From Dryas octopetala (lineage: Eukaryota; Streptophyta; Magnoliopsida; Rosales; Rosaceae): DNA of 64,000 bases. This document shows, in pieces, positions 37,442 through 48,838 of the stretch; the stretch's first letter is position 1, and each line of letters opens with the position of its first letter. The notes beneath the pieces were generated by a model, which was not told where the DNA came from, made no database searches, and saw nothing but the letters and a program-made list of their open reading frames with translations. The DNA lies in assembly GCA_963921425.1 (NCBI GenBank), contig OY992832.1:21860835-21924834 (forward strand), written 5' to 3'. The position numbers were made by a program, and so were the translations under genes.

Positions 37442-40400
37442 ATGAAAAGGAACTGTTCTAACTATAAGGGTTGGCTAGCCAAAAAGGGTAAGAAACATAT
37501 TTTCCATTGTATTGATAGCAATTTAGTTACCATTCCTTCGAACACTTGGTGGATAGACACAGGCTCACCCATACATATTTCTAATACTATGCAGGGCTTG
37601 GAAAGAAAAAGGACACCAAGTGAGGAGGAGGCAAGAGTTTATGCTGGCAATGGAGTGAAAGTGGCTGTGAAGGCCATAGGAGTTTTTAAGTTTAGGCTAG
37701 AGTCAGGTTATATATTAGAGTTGGACAATGTTTTTGTCATTCCTTCTATGAGAAGGAACTTAGTTTCGATTTCCAAACTTATTGTTTCTGGTTTTACTTT
37801 TAATATAAATAAAGATTGCTTTCATTTTTATTTAAATTCAGTTCCTGTTGGTAAAGCCTTAATGATTGATGGATATTGGAAACTAATGTATGAATTGCCT
37901 AATGAAACTTATCTAATTGAAAATACAGTGGGGATTAAGAGACCTAGATCTAAGGAAAGTTCATCTTTCCTATGGCACAAACGACTAGGACATATCTCCA
38001 AAGAAAGGATGCAACAATTAGAAAAAGAAAATATGCTTCCAGAATTGAATTATGCAGATTTCGATATCTGTATAGAGTGCATAAAAGGCAAAATGACCAA
38101 CTCTAGGAAGAAGAACTCAAACCGAAGCCTACAACTCTTAGAAATTATACACACAGACATTTGTGGTCCCTTTCCAACCAAAACAATATGTGGAAATCAG
38201 TACTTCATAACTTTCATAGATGATTTTTCTAGATACTGTTACATATACCTTATCTCAGAAAAATCAAAAGCCTTAGAAGTTTTTAAGATATTTAAAACTG
38301 AAGTGGAAAAACAGCTGGATAAATCAATTAAAGTTGTGAGATCTGATAGGGGAGGAGAGTACTACGGTAGGTATAATGAATCAGGGCAAAATAAAGGACC
38401 TTTTGCTCTTTACCTACAAGAACAAGGCATACAAGCCCAGTACACTACACCAGGAACTCCAGAACAAAATGGAGTTGCTGAAAGAAGGAATCGAACCCTT
38501 CTAAACATGGTGAGAAGTATGATGTGTGCCACTGACTTGCCAAATTTCTTGTGGGGAGAAGCTTTGAAAACAGCAAACTACATTTCTAATAGGGTTCCAA
38601 GCAAATCAGTTCAGAAAACACCTTTTGAACTATGGACAAAAAGAAAGCCAAGCTTAATTCATTTCCATATATGGGGGTGTAGGGCTGAAGCTAGACTTTA
38701 TAATCCTCAAGAAAAGAAATTAGATGCCAAAACAGTAAGTGCTTATTTTATTGGCTATCCGGAAAAATCTAAAGGTTACAAATTCTATTGTCCTAAGAAT
38801 CATACTAGAATTGTAGAGACAAACAAGGCAAGATTCATAGAAGATGTTAGTTCTGACCAAAATCAGTTTTCGAATGAACTTGAATTAAAAGAACAACCTG
38901 ACACTTCCACAAGCTTTCTAGAACCAACAATTCTTGATTTTAATCTTAGGAACACTGTTTTAGATGAGCAGAACCAGGTAACAACAGAGATGGAAGATCA
39001 CCAACCCTTAGAGCAACCAGTAGAGCAACAAGTAGAAGAAGCACCTAGAAGGCAGTCACAAAGGGAAAGAAGATCGGCAATTTCAGAAGATTACATGGTT
39101 TATCTACAAGAAACAGACCTTGGGGAGGAATGTGATCCATTGAATTTCAAAGAAGCCATCAACAGTGACCAAGCCGAGAATTGGAGAAAAGCTATGGAAT
39201 CAGAATTGGAGTCTATGTCTAATAATGGGGTTTGGGACTTAGTTGAACCACCTGGAAATAGCAAACCTATAGGCTGCAAATGGGTTTTCAAAACAAAGAG
39301 AGGATCTGATGGCCAAATAGAAAGATATAAAGCCAGATTAGTGGCCAAGGGCTTTACTCAAAAAGAAGGGATAGATTACACAGACACATTTTCACCTGTC
39401 TCCACCAAAGATGCTTTTCGAGTTATCATGAGCCTAGTTGCACATTTTAATTTGGAGTTACATCAAATGGATGTTAAGACAGCATTCTTGAATGGAGATT
39501 TGGGGGAAGAGATCTATATGGTACAACCAGAGGGCTATATTGAGCAAGGTACTGAGCACATGGTTTGTAAGCTTAAAAAGTCAATCTATGGCTTAAAGCA
39601 AGCTTCAAGGCAATGGTACCTCAAGTTTGACTCAGTTGTAGTTTCAAATGGTTTTATAGAAAATCCTTTAGATGAATGTATCTATTTTAAGGTGAGTGGG
39701 AGCAAGTACATTTTTCTGGTACTTTATGTAGATGACATACTGTTGGCCAGCAGTGATTTAAATTTGTTAAATGAAACAAAAGTTTTTCTTTCAAACAGTT
39801 TCGATATGAAAGATTTAGGAGAAGCCTCTTTTGTTTTGGGAATTGAAATTTGCAGAGATAGGAAGCATGGCCTCTTAGGACTCTCACAGAAAAATTACAT
39901 TAATAGGGTTCTAAAAAGGTTTGAAATGCTGAATTGTGCACCAGGGGAGGCTCCAATGAGTAAGGGAGACAAACTACATAAAGGTCAGTGTCCTAAAAAT
40001 CATATTGAGAAGGCTGCAATGGAGACTAAACCTTATGCCTCACTTGTTGGCAGTCTCATGTATGCACAAGTATGCACCAGACCCGATCTTGCACATTCAG
40101 TTTCTATGCTCAGTAGGTTTCAGCTCAATCCAGGTCATCAACATTGGGTTGCAGGGAAAAAGGTGTTGAGATACCTGCAGAGGACTAAGAATTATATGCT
40201 GGTTTACAGGAGAAGTGAAAAACTTGAGTTGATAGGGTATGGAGACTCAGATTTTGCTGGTGACAGTGATGACTACAAATCCACTACAGGTTATATTTTC
40301 ATGATGGCTGGGGGAGCCATATCTTGGAAGAGCACTAAGCAGACCCTGACAACAACTTCCACAATGCAGGCAGAGTTTGTGGCTCTACATGAAACTGCTG

Positions 40401-40726
40401 TACAGGCACTTTGGCTTAGAAATTTCATCAAGGAAATTGGGATTGTGGATTCAATTTCTAGGCCTTTAAAATTGTTTTGTGACAATAGTGCTGCTGTGTT
40501 TTTTGCTAAGAATAATAAGAGGTCATCAAGTTCCAGACATATAGAACCAAAGTATCTGATGGTGAGAGAAAGAGTTCGAAATGAAGAATTACAAGTGTTA
40601 CATATTCCCACTAAAGCTCAGCTGGCAGACCCTTTCACAAAGGCATTGCCAGTAAAAGCTTTCTTAGATCATGTTCCAAAAATGGGAGTGCTTGAGAATT
40701 TAGATTCTGAAGATCAGTGGGAGTAG
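37442..40726 (+). CDS. Copia pol polyprotein (protease, integrase, reverse transcriptase, RNase H)
   Basis: An open frame of 1094 aa from an ATG that is internal to the zinc knuckle, so it is not the natural start. Aspartic protease motif WWIDTGS at about 36-42; integrase zinc site H179, H184, C210, C213; integrase catalytic D239, D302 and E347, with a longer spacing than usual between the last two; reverse transcriptase with [11 protein letters not shown] at about 675-685 and YVDD at 762-765; RNase H with [17 protein letters not shown] and the terminal ADPFTKALP. The upstream part of this frame (37313-37432) encodes the first half of a CCHC knuckle, then meets TAA at 37433-37435. All catalytic residues appear intact, so pol could still be functional if expressed. 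Confidence 0.93.
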   Translation: MKRNCSNYKGWLAKKGKKHIFHCIDSNLVTIPSNTWWIDTGSPIHISNTMQGLERKRTPSEEEARVYAGNGVKVAVKAIGVFKFRLESGYILELDNVFVIPSMRRNLVSISKLIVSGFTFNINKDCFHFYLNSVPVGKALMIDGYWKLMYELPNETYLIENTVGIKRPRSKESSSFLWHKRLGHISKERMQQLEKENMLPELNYADFDICIECIKGKMTNSRKKNSNRSLQLLEIIHTDICGPFPTKTICGNQYFITFIDDFSRYCYIYLISEKSKALEVFKIFKTEVEKQLDKSIKVVRSDRGGEYYGRYNESGQNKGPFALYLQEQGIQAQYTTPGTPEQNGVAERRNRTLLNMVRSMMCATDLPNFLWGEALKTANYISNRVPSKSVQKTPFELWTKRKPSLIHFHIWGCRAEARLYNPQEKKLDAKTVSAYFIGYPEKSKGYKFYCPKNHTRIVETNKARFIEDVSSDQNQFSNELELKEQPDTSTSFLEPTILDFNLRNTVLDEQNQVTTEMEDHQPLEQPVEQQVEEAPRRQSQRERRSAISEDYMVYLQETDLGEECDPLNFKEAINSDQAENWRKAMESELESMSNNGVWDLVEPPGNSKPIGCKWVFKTKRGSDGQIERYKARLVAKGFTQKEGIDYTDTFSPVSTKDAFRVIMSLVAHFNLELHQMDVKTAFLNGDLGEEIYMVQPEGYIEQGTEHMVCKLKKSIYGLKQASRQWYLKFDSVVVSNGFIENPLDECIYFKVSGSKYIFLVLYVDDILLASSDLNLLNETKVFLSNSFDMKDLGEASFVLGIEICRDRKHGLLGLSQKNYINRVLKRFEMLNCAPGEAPMSKGDKLHKGQCPKNHIEKAAMETKPYASLVGSLMYAQVCTRPDLAHSVSMLSRFQLNPGHQHWVAGKKVLRYLQRTKNYMLVYRRSEKLELIGYGDSDFAGDSDDYKSTTGYIFMMAGGAISWKSTKQTLTTTSTMQAEFVALHETAVQALWLRNFIKEIGIVDSISRPLKLFCDNSAAVFFAKNNKRSSSSRHIEPKYLMVRERVRNEELQVLHIPTKAQLADPFTKALPVKAFLDHVPKMGVLENLDSEDQWE

Positions 40727-41298
40727 CTTTTATCTGTTTTGGTTTTCTTTCTGAAATTTGTATGAACTTGTTTTTCCATTTTGCTTCTAGGATTGTTTTC
40801 AATCTTTAATATAAGTTTTTTTGTTTTTGGATAATCTTTTGCATTCAGAATATCATTGCAACAAACCATTCATACTCATTAAGTTTGAGCTCTGTCATCA
40901 GTTTTTTTTTTTTTTTTTAGACAATGCTTAAAGGAACACACAACTGATCTTGTGGAAGAGCTTCATTTCTGAAGCACCAGTAAGTTTTCTTTTCGAAAAC
41001 TTCAAGAGGACTATGCATTTGACTTTTGGCTTTAGATTTTATAATCCATGTTCAATGCTTTTCAAATTTTATATCATATCTTTGTGGTGACTTATGTAGT
41101 TTTGATTTCAGCCTTAGTAATTGCAGAGTGCTTATGCTTGGTTAAGCATATGTTTTTCTGTAGTTCTAGGTTGATGGTCAAAACTGACCAAGTCTTGAAG
41201 TAAGTTTTGGCTTAGTGCAGCTCACGTGATCACTAAGGATCTTTTGTTCAAATTATGATGTTCTTGTTGAGTAAACTAGTATTGTCCAAGTGGGAGAA
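40727..41298 (+). other. Copia 3' untranslated region with polypurine tract at its end
   Basis: About 570 bp without coding capacity between the pol stop and the 3' LTR, with a poly-T run near 40902. AAGTGGGAGAA at 41288-41298, directly before the LTR, is the polypurine tract priming plus-strand synthesis. Confidence 0.8.
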
Positions 41299-41783
41299 TG
41301 TAAGAATTATTTATGGACAAACCTAGTTTACTTAGGAAACAAAACAACTCATCATGTCTAAGAACAAAGGAATTGAGCTCTCCATGGTCTATCCGGATTC
41401 ACCCTATATGACAGCTGTGTTAACAAGTTTTAAGGGATGAGGGACTTATAGAAGTTGTAGGACTTCACCTAGATATGAACTAGGACTCTTAACCTTAGAG
41501 GAGCAGGATTGCATCTCGGCACAAAGTCTACTATGGGAAGGACTTGCCGAGACAACCTCTATAAATAGAGCTAGTCCCTGCTCTCATACACACTGCAGAA
41601 TATTGAGCCCCATAGAATCAATTGCTTCAAGTTGTAGAGAGAGCAGAAGGCTAGCTTGTTGATTCCACCATGTCTTCCTCATCTAATGGTAAGTTTGGAC
41701 TTGCAGGTAGTAATGATCTTATGTGTTCTTATACATGTATGTATCAAGTATATAACTGGATGTCTTTATATATGTAGTTTACA
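41299..41783 (+). repeat. 3' LTR of the copia element
   Basis: 485 bp, matching the 5' LTR by eye at all but one position (41743). It is followed by the CTTGG duplication. Confidence 0.95.
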
Positions 41784-41788
41784 CTTGG

Positions 41789-42705
41789 CTCATTAAAGTG
41801 GACCGGCCTGTCACCATGTTTTTCCAAGTGGGCCATCCGATCATAAGCTTTTTTGTTTTGGACTTAAAAAAACCCCCTATATGGATTGTGGATATATAAA
41901 TAAGTCTAAATAAGAGAGTCCATACAAAAATAGTATAGTTCTCCAATAATTGAAAAATCCGATGTTGTTTTATGTAACATCTGCATTTTTCATCCATGTT
42001 ACTGTTAATTAGTAATATTTGACAATTATGTCAAAAATAATAATTACGTTAATTTTTTTTATATATGTTATTCCACACAAGTTTAAAGAAAAAAGAATCT
42101 TATTTTCTTGAACTATAATATTTCAAAATTAATTAACTTGAAATTGATATATGATCATTAGTCACAATTTGTGACCTCTCTATTGAAAAATTGTTGCTTA
42201 CGCGTCAAGTCAAAGTGAACAACAAGCGGAAACCTGCAATCTGTTTTGGGTTTTATTAATGATACACCCCTGTTACACCTTCATCCTTTTAGAAACTCAA
42301 TTCACTTTTATATTTTAGTAAATTCATTTTTGTCTGCATGCATGAGCTAGCCATGGCCAAATTGCCATGGCTTTCAGCGTTTTAGTGCTTTTAGATATTT
42401 TTAGAAAACAAGGCACATGGACACTTTTTATTTGTCCATGTCAGGATATAAATTAAGGTCCTCAATTCTGATGACTCCAATGTATTTCCCTCCGCAACAA
42501 ATAGTGAAGAGTAACAGTCATGTATATATATATATGGCCACACCACACTCAGCTTGGTAAGTACCATGCCGTAAATGTGACCCACTATCCAACTTCTTCT
42601 TCCTCTCAAAACCTCATTTTCATCTGGGTTTTTCTTCTTTTCCCTTCTTGGTTTCTCTTATTTTCTCTTCTTGCTTAATTCAAGATTTGAGTGCGCAACA
42701 ACAAT
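41789..42705. other. SWEET upstream region, partly duplicated spacer
   Basis: The first 560 bp are the last block of duplication copy B. From about 42352 the sequence is unique and pyrimidine-rich (42590-42690), fitting the SWEET leader. A short (TA)n run near 42523 could serve as a TATA region. Confidence 0.5.
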
Positions 42706-42949
42706 ATGAGTGTTAGGCTTTTGTTCGGAATCCTTGGTGGGTTTTCTTTTCAATTTTCCATTTGCTTTCTGGCTTTTTGCTTCTCAATTGGGTTTCTTAA
42801 TTTCATTGCACATTTGCTCTTCCTTTAGGATTATATATTTGTGTACGTGTTGCTTGTTTTTTGGTTTTCTGATATCATCGATATATTGCTCTTTATTTTT
42901 ACACAGGAAATATCACTACGTTCTTCCTCTTCTTATCCCCAGCGTATGC

Positions 42950-43048
<99 letters not shown>

Positions 43049-44473
43049 GGAATTCCTTTGGGTCTGAAAATCTTTGTGTAAGTTGATTAAAGACTTTCAA
43101 CATTATTTTTAATATTTAGAATTTTGATCCTCAAGTAGTGCTTGAACAAGCTTCGATCCTTAGATAAGTGCTTGAACAAGCTTCCTTAGATAAGTGCTTG
43201 AAGACTTCTCGAGCAATACTCGATGGGGTTCAAGCATTTCTGGAGGGGATGAGCTCTAGTATTATTCGATGGTTAAATTCTAAAAATTTTAAAAAATATT
43301 TTTGGCAAAAAAAAAAAAATATATATATTTAAAATCTTTAATAAAACAAAAATGGGTTAGTTTTCAAATTTTTCATGTTTCATAAATTTCCTTAATTCTA
43401 ATCTTTTGGATGATGGCTTAATTAATAGGAAGACATTTTGGGGCATAGTACAAAACAAAAACACAGGACACTTCTCATGCATTCCCTATGTGATGACGTT
43501 CTTCAATAATCTCATTTCCATTTGGTAGGTATATATATATGCTAATTATCATACGTTTCTTTGTTTGGACTTTCTCTGTCATTGAGTATATATATGCTAA
43601 GTACATATATGCATATATAATTAACCAAACAGGTATGGTCTTCCTTTTGTGTCCCCAAACAACATACCTCTTGTGGTAATCAATGGGATTGGTGCACTGT
43701 TTGAAGTCATATATATCGTGATCTTCTTCAAATTTTCCCCATGGAAAATGAGGTCTACAATTGCTGGCCTCTTAACTCTTTTGCTGGCTGTGTTCGCTAG
43801 TGTGGCCTTGGTCTCATTTTACCAACTGACGGACCACAACATCAGACAGAAATTTTGTGGCATCGCAAACGTTATAGCTTGCATTTTTATGTACTCCTCA
43901 CCACTATCAGTTATGGTAAGTTGTATATTTAGTTAATTATCATGCTTATTTTATACCCATACATCTTAATTGTGATTCATATATTATATACTAATTTGTG
44001 TTTAAAATGTGTGTGTTTGTGTATGCAGTGGAGGGTTATCAAAAGTAAGAGTGTGGAATTTATGCCATTTTGGGTGTCACTATTTATTTTATTGGCATCT
44101 ACATTCTGGTTCATCTTTGGTCTACTTAACCATGACATATTTGTTATTGTAAGCACTTAATTATGTCCCTTCTTTCTTAATTACAAGTTTTCAATCTGTC
44201 TGTTTACTATATATATGTAGACTTTTCAATTCCACCTTCATCAGTCAAAAGCAGAATTCAGAGATTTGTTATATAAGCAAAATGCTATGGTTTGTGCAGA
44301 TACCAAATGGGACAGGGTGTGTAGTTGGGGTAGTGCAGCTGATCTTGTATAGCGTCTACTGTGGCAACAATGGCAAACACCCTTCTGATAAGGAGTTTGT
44401 GGAACATGGCGGAGTTGAGATTGTGGGGTTCGAGCCAAATCATAAAAGTGCCAAACCTCAACTGTCCATCTAG
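42706..44473 (+). CDS. SWEET1: SWEET sugar transporter (MtN3/saliva family), clade I, SWEET1-like
   Basis: Six exons join in frame to 246 aa: 42706-42736, 42907-42943, 43429-43524, 43633-43915, 44029-44148, 44300-44473. Two MtN3 three-helix bundles separated by a linker helix give seven membrane segments. Recognisable are GNITTFFLFLSP, the first-repeat IPYVMTFFNNLISIWYGLPFV, LLLAVFASVALVSFY, SVEFMPFWVSLFI of the second repeat, and IPNGTGCVVGVVQLILYSVY before a short polar tail. SWEETs carry sugars across membranes by facilitated diffusion; clade I members mostly move hexoses at the plasma membrane (family knowledge). The number assigned is by resemblance to SWEET1 and is tentative. Intron 2 begins with a 93-bp (CT)n run just after the donor. 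A broken copy of the last exon lies downstream. Confidence 0.9.
42952..43044. repeat. (CT)n microsatellite in SWEET intron 2
   Basis: About 93 bp of perfect CT repeat starting eight bases after the exon 2 boundary. It is likely length-variable between individuals. Confidence 0.95.
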
Positions 44474-45003
44474 TAGACCTCATTTTTGAGGCAATTTCAC
44501 GTGTGAAAGTTTCTTATCTCTTTTCTAACTTATTTTATTGTAACCACGTACTAATGAAATAAAGTCTGTAATGTGTTGGTGGATTCCACTTCACCAATTC
44601 AATTTACTTTGTTTTATTATAGAGAAGTAATATTCGCATTTCAGTTTTCTATACCTACCCTCCTCAAATTCATTTTAATACTGTTATATCTTTTTGTTAT
44701 TTTAATTTCCAAAACTATCCTTTATCCTTTTAATTCTTTACACCCTTTTTAGCTCCACCTACCCGTTTTAGTTTTCTACCTTCTGTTAACATTGCTTAGT
44801 TCGGAAGAACTTTGTTTGGTCTTTGAATCAATTAAAGCAAAATCCTTTGATGGTGATGAAGAAAACGAAGAAGAAACTCACTTTCTTTTTTTTTTTTGCT
44901 CATCGATTGAGATTAGAATTGCGATAATAACAATTTTATAAGAAACCTTATCTTCCCCATGATAAAAGTCATAAAACCATGTGCAAAGGATGTTGTATTG
45001 GTA

Positions 45004-45880
45004 ATATTAGCAAGGTGGAGTTGAGATTGTGGGGTTCCGGCAAACCATAAAAGTGATATCTTTAAGTCCTTTAACCGTCCATCTAGTAGGCCCCATCTTT
45101 GAGGCAGTTTCACACGTGGGACTGCACAAAGCTCCACTTCTAAATGGGCCCCAATTTTTGTTTTAATTTAAGTAATTGATGCCATTTTTTATTTTTAGCA
45201 AATTACATTTAAATTAATAAAATATTTTAATTTTACATAATAATTAATGTAAAGTTTCTTTTTTCATAAAGGTCAATGAGTTTTGAAATTATATATCATT
45301 TTAGTCACTAAGTTCAATTCACTTAATGATATCATGTATTTTAGTACATTAGAAAATATCAATTTGCCCCTCCCTTTTTTTCATTATTTATGAGCATAAA
45401 ATTATGACATTATCCTTAATTTAGTTTAGGGTATAGAAATGAAGTACATAGTACATAAATGAGGTTTAGGATTTAGAATTAGGATTTCAGAGTTTATGAC
45501 TTAAGATTTAGGTTTGTCCAAAAGCCAGAAGTTAAACCCTAAGTCATTTTGCTGAGTAGCATTCAAACACAAAATTGATACAAATTTAAATATGAATAGT
45601 AATGCATATTTATTAATTTATTGTAATTCATATTTTTTTCATTTTAAATTTTTAATCAATATTGACTAAAATAAATTTTGAAAAAAATGCATTAATTAAA
45701 ATGTAATTGTGAACAAATTTATTAATTTATATGTAATTAACCATTTTTATTTTTTTTCTTTAATTACAAAAGTTTCTTGTCTCTTTTAAATGCCTACTAT
45801 AACGACTTATGCGATAAACTCTCTAAAGTAGTGGATTCCACCTCACCGTTTCAATTTATTTTGTTTTATTATAATAGCTT
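45004..45880 (+). pseudogene. Broken duplicate of SWEET last exon and 3' UTR, split by about 640 bp
   Basis: 45013-45120 repeats the end of SWEET exon 6 and the following UTR (GGTGGAGTTGAGATTGTGGG, CCGTCCATCTAGTAG, TTTGAGGCA). The match stops near 45125 and resumes at about 45768 with AAAGTTTCTTGTCTCTTTT and GTGGATTCCACCTCACC, which correspond to 44508-44610. The intervening AT-rich 640 bp is absent from the intact gene. Frame-disrupting changes make it non-functional. Confidence 0.8.
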
Positions 45881-46032
45881 TCTTTAGTTTTTTTTTTTCT
45901 TTTGTTTTATTACTTGTGAAACTTTGTTTTTATTCTTTTTTTTAATAAAGTTTGCAATAAGTTTATTTTTCTAGGAGGTACACCTCATTTTTTTCTTTGC
46001 GTTTCTGTTTTTTCTTTTGGTTTAGAATGCAT

Positions 46033-46062
46033 TCCATCTTTTCGACCAAAAAAAAAAAAAAA
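46033..46062 (+). mobile_element. Minimal LINE-tail insertion (30 bp) with 9-bp target-site duplication
   Basis: AGAATGCAT flanks both sides (46024-46032, 46063-46071). The insert is TCCATCTTTTCGACC plus a run of A. Confidence 0.65.
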
Positions 46063-46429
46063 AGAATGCATCATCATCACCTGCTGGTGTTTTGTTTCGT
46101 AGTGAACATTTAGTTTCTTTCCAAACTGGATTTCCCATCTAGGATTCTAGCTTTTCCTTTTCAATGAGTGATATTGACAATTGCAAATAATTGGATATTG
46201 ATGGATTTTAATTATACAAACAAATGTAGGGTACAGTATTACTGTTTTTAGTTGAATCTTCCATGTACTAGTTTTTATGAGTTACCAAGTACACCAATTG
46301 TTGGCATGTATATTGCCCAAAGTATCAACCCAGACCATTAGCAGTATTTGACATTTGAAATCAAAATAATTCAATATGGATTCAATATATATAAATAGAA
46401 CTTAAGTTCAATATTCGGATTTTGATGAT

Positions 46430-46690
46430 GAGTTCAATGCGCCTCAAAGTTGTAGGCAATTTCCCGTACCATCATAGAACTTTATGTTCTTAACCACATA
46501 GAACTCCAGGTTCTAAAAAATAATTGAAAATATCGAGGTCATGGATCTTCTGATTTCAATAGAAAATCATGAAACTTCTGGTTTTTTTATTGAACTTTAT
46601 GTTCCAATTTAATAGTGTACCTTTGTACATATACTGCCAGAACATGAGGTTCTTGACAAAGAGTAAATTGTGAACTTTATGATCGATGTT
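46430..46690. repeat. Scattered copies of the GAAC...GTTC motif
   Basis: AGAACTCCAGGTTCT (46499), GAACATGAGGTTC (46638) and variants recur. They are related to the palindromic motif that fills 58.85-60.85 kb and probably come from the same class of retroelement. Confidence 0.5.
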
Positions 46691-46944
46691 CATATTGACT
46701 TATATATCTGAAATTAATTTGGTTTGGGATATTAAGATGTTCAAATTCATGGAAACTCTATTACTATAAAGATTTTGTAATAAATGTTTTTGGGAATCAT
46801 CAATATAGAACTTTGTTCGTTGGGTGATATAATATAGATCTTTTAGAGCATTCAATTAAGGTTACAACTTGTATTAGCTTTTGCTAATTTGAATTTGAGG
46901 TTTCTGTTTTTTTAGTCGATAAATTTGACTGGTCAAGTCATTAA

Positions 46945-47706
46945 GGGCATATTTGGTACATCATATTAGACTATAGATAGAAGTAAATAGTCTATGTCAG
47001 TTGTTTGATGTCAACTTGTATTATTTAATTATCTGACTATGTAAACCGGACTGAGCTTTTAATACTCTCCTTACCTGACTAACTAATACAACCCACACAC
47101 CTGAGATTAGATAATACACGCTTAATTATAAAAAAATTGTGAAAACAAAAACACGTTGAAAACCAATAAACGCTCTTTTCATCTTCTTCTCCCTAGGGTT
47201 CTTCTATGCTATCTTCTCCACATATTATTCTCTTCGCTCTTCTCCAAGTATCCATATCTCACTCACTCTCTCTCTCTCTCTCATACTCTCTCCAATATGC
47301 TTCTTCTTGCTTCATCTTTGTTCTTTTCTCTTCATCTTCTCTTTCTTTATATATTTCCTCTTCTATGCATGGTGTCTGATTATTTCTTCTTATCCTTTCT
47401 TTTAGATTTATTCAATAGATCCTTTTATTACATTTTTTTGGGAATTAGGTTATGATTTTTTCTTCAAAGTTTTGCTTGGGCGGTGTTTTTCTTTAATTTC
47501 CACTAAGTTATCAAAGAATTAAAAAAAGAGTCTGATCCACTGCTATCCGACGGAGCACCAAATACAATATAATTTAGTCAGACTGTTTATCCGAAACAGT
47601 ACCAAATGCCTGATAATATTTTCAATAAACAATCAGTACTTTCCAGAACAGATTAATATTATCCGACATAAATTAGTTAGTACAGTCCGACGTACCAAAC
47701 GAGCCC
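46945..47706. mobile_element. 762-bp PIF/Harbinger-type (Tourist-like) non-autonomous element
   Basis: Left end GGGCATATTTGGTACATC and inverted right end GGGCTCGTTTGGTACGTC form terminal inverted repeats, bordered by TAA on both sides (46942-46944, 47707-47709). A 3-bp TAA duplication with GGGC...TTTGGTAC ends fits Tourist-like MITEs. A frame through its CT-rich centre (47156-47455) is not a gene. Confidence 0.75.
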
Positions 47707-47799
47707 TAAATATCTCCATGTCTTTTCATGTAATAATTAAGGAACTTTTCTTCTGATTTATCAAGGAACTTTTGTCCATATTTATTAAGGAACTTTTCT

Positions 47800-48062
47800 T
47801 CTAATTGGATTGAGGAGCTTTAGTGCTCTTTTAGTTGTATAAGCAATGAGGATCTTCTGGGTCACCATTGATTTTATGATATTTGAAGATTTTTGAGCCC
47901 TCATTAATTGTATAAGAATTTAGTCATCTTGACACGTACTCATTCGATTGTATAAGAATTGAGGTATTTTTGGCGCACATTCAGTTGTATAAGGATTAAG
48001 TATCTTCTAGCCCTTAATCAATTATATAAGGATTGAAGATATTCTAGCCCTCAATCTATATT
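47800..48062. repeat. Degenerate tandem repeat, unit about 50-60 bp
   Basis: Phrases of the form TTGTATAAG(A/G)ATT(G/A)A followed by TCTTCTAGCCC or similar recur about five times (near 47837, 47905, 47949, 47989, 48023). Drifted tandem array, non-coding. Confidence 0.6.
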
Positions 48063-48122
48063 TATATAGGTTTTAACTCTGCTCAAAATTCCGGAGTTAT
48101 AACCTAACATAATGCCAACAAA

Positions 48123-48179
48123 CCAGTGCCGTGCGCTCGGGAGAAGAAGAAAATAGCATTGCCGAGCACTCGGCACTGG
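48123..48179. repeat. Imperfect hairpin with GCGCTCGG / GAGCACTCGG arms
   Basis: CCAGTGCCGTGCGCTCGG pairs with CCGAGCACTCGGCACTGG across a 21-base purine-rich loop. The same two phrases recur in several other places in the window. Confidence 0.7.
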
Positions 48180-48404
48180 AAATCAGTAAAAAAAAAATTG
48201 TGAGCATCCGCCCTAGAGAAGGACTAATATATATATATATATATATATATATACGGTGGCACTCTTGTGCAGACACATCCAAACAAAAAAAAAGTGCGGA
48301 CCCTGTGTAAAAAAAAAAAATTTGCAAACGCTCGCCAATCCCACCGAACGCTCAGTAATGTAAGTCCACAAAAAAATAAGTGCAGGCGTCCGCCTTAGAG
48401 AAGG

Positions 48405-48439
<35 letters not shown>

Positions 48440-48440
<1 letters not shown>

Positions 48441-48838
48441 AGAATGCTCTAAAACTAACTAGTTAGTAAGATAATACAAAACTAACCACGCTATTGGGCC
48501 CACTGCACAATATAATTTCAAAATCCGAACCATTTATTTTATAGGCCATACTTCAAAGATCATTCCTGTAAAAAATCTTCAAAATCGAAAGTCATTTAAC
48601 CATTTGATTATAATAACAACTATTTCTATACTTTTATCAAAAATACTGATCGTCTATTTATTTGATCTCAATTAGATGACTACATGATTTTCGATTTAGT
48701 TGATTTTTTGCAATGATGATCTTTGAAGTAAGGCCTAAATAATTGATGATTCGGATTATGAGATTAGTCATGTGGTGGGCCCAAAAGCATGGTTAGTTTC
48801 GTATTAACTTGTTAACTGGTTAGTTTTAGAGCACTCCT
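48440..48838. mobile_element. MITE family 1, copy 2
   Basis: Near full-length match to 31078-31474, with better preserved inverted ends (AAGAATGCTCTAAAACTAAC and inverted AGGAGTGCTCTAAAACTAAC). Flanked on both sides by TA repeats. Confidence 0.82.

Larger units (their letters stand above)
35024..41783 (+). mobile_element. Young Ty1/copia LTR retrotransposon (6.76 kb)
   Basis: Two 485-bp LTRs beginning TGTAAG and ending TTTACA bound an internal region with an initiator-Met primer binding site, gag, pol in copia order (protease, integrase, RT, RNase H) and a polypurine tract. CTTGG stands on both sides (35019-35023, 41784-41788), a 5-bp target-site duplication, and the copy A locus (near 28690) shows GCACTTGGCTTATTAAAG uninterrupted. 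So the insertion is younger than the segmental duplication. By eye the LTRs differ at one base (35468 C, 41743 A). Confidence 0.95.
29263..42352. repeat. Copy B of the tandem duplication, inflated by insertions
   Basis: The homologue of copy A, extended from about 2.9 to 13 kb. Homologous blocks: 29263-30672, 31560-32492, 33235-33395, 34404-35023 and 41784-42352. Between them lie the hAT-like element, the fold-back MULE, a 1-kb unidentified segment and the copia element. The last block runs into the upstream region of SWEET, so the ancestral order was CRK, spacer, SWEET. Confidence 0.83.

Noticed and set aside
42710..43081. 123-aa frame with Ser/Leu repeats
   Set aside because: It runs through SWEET intron 2 and the (CT)n tract; the exon model in the other frame gives a complete SWEET.
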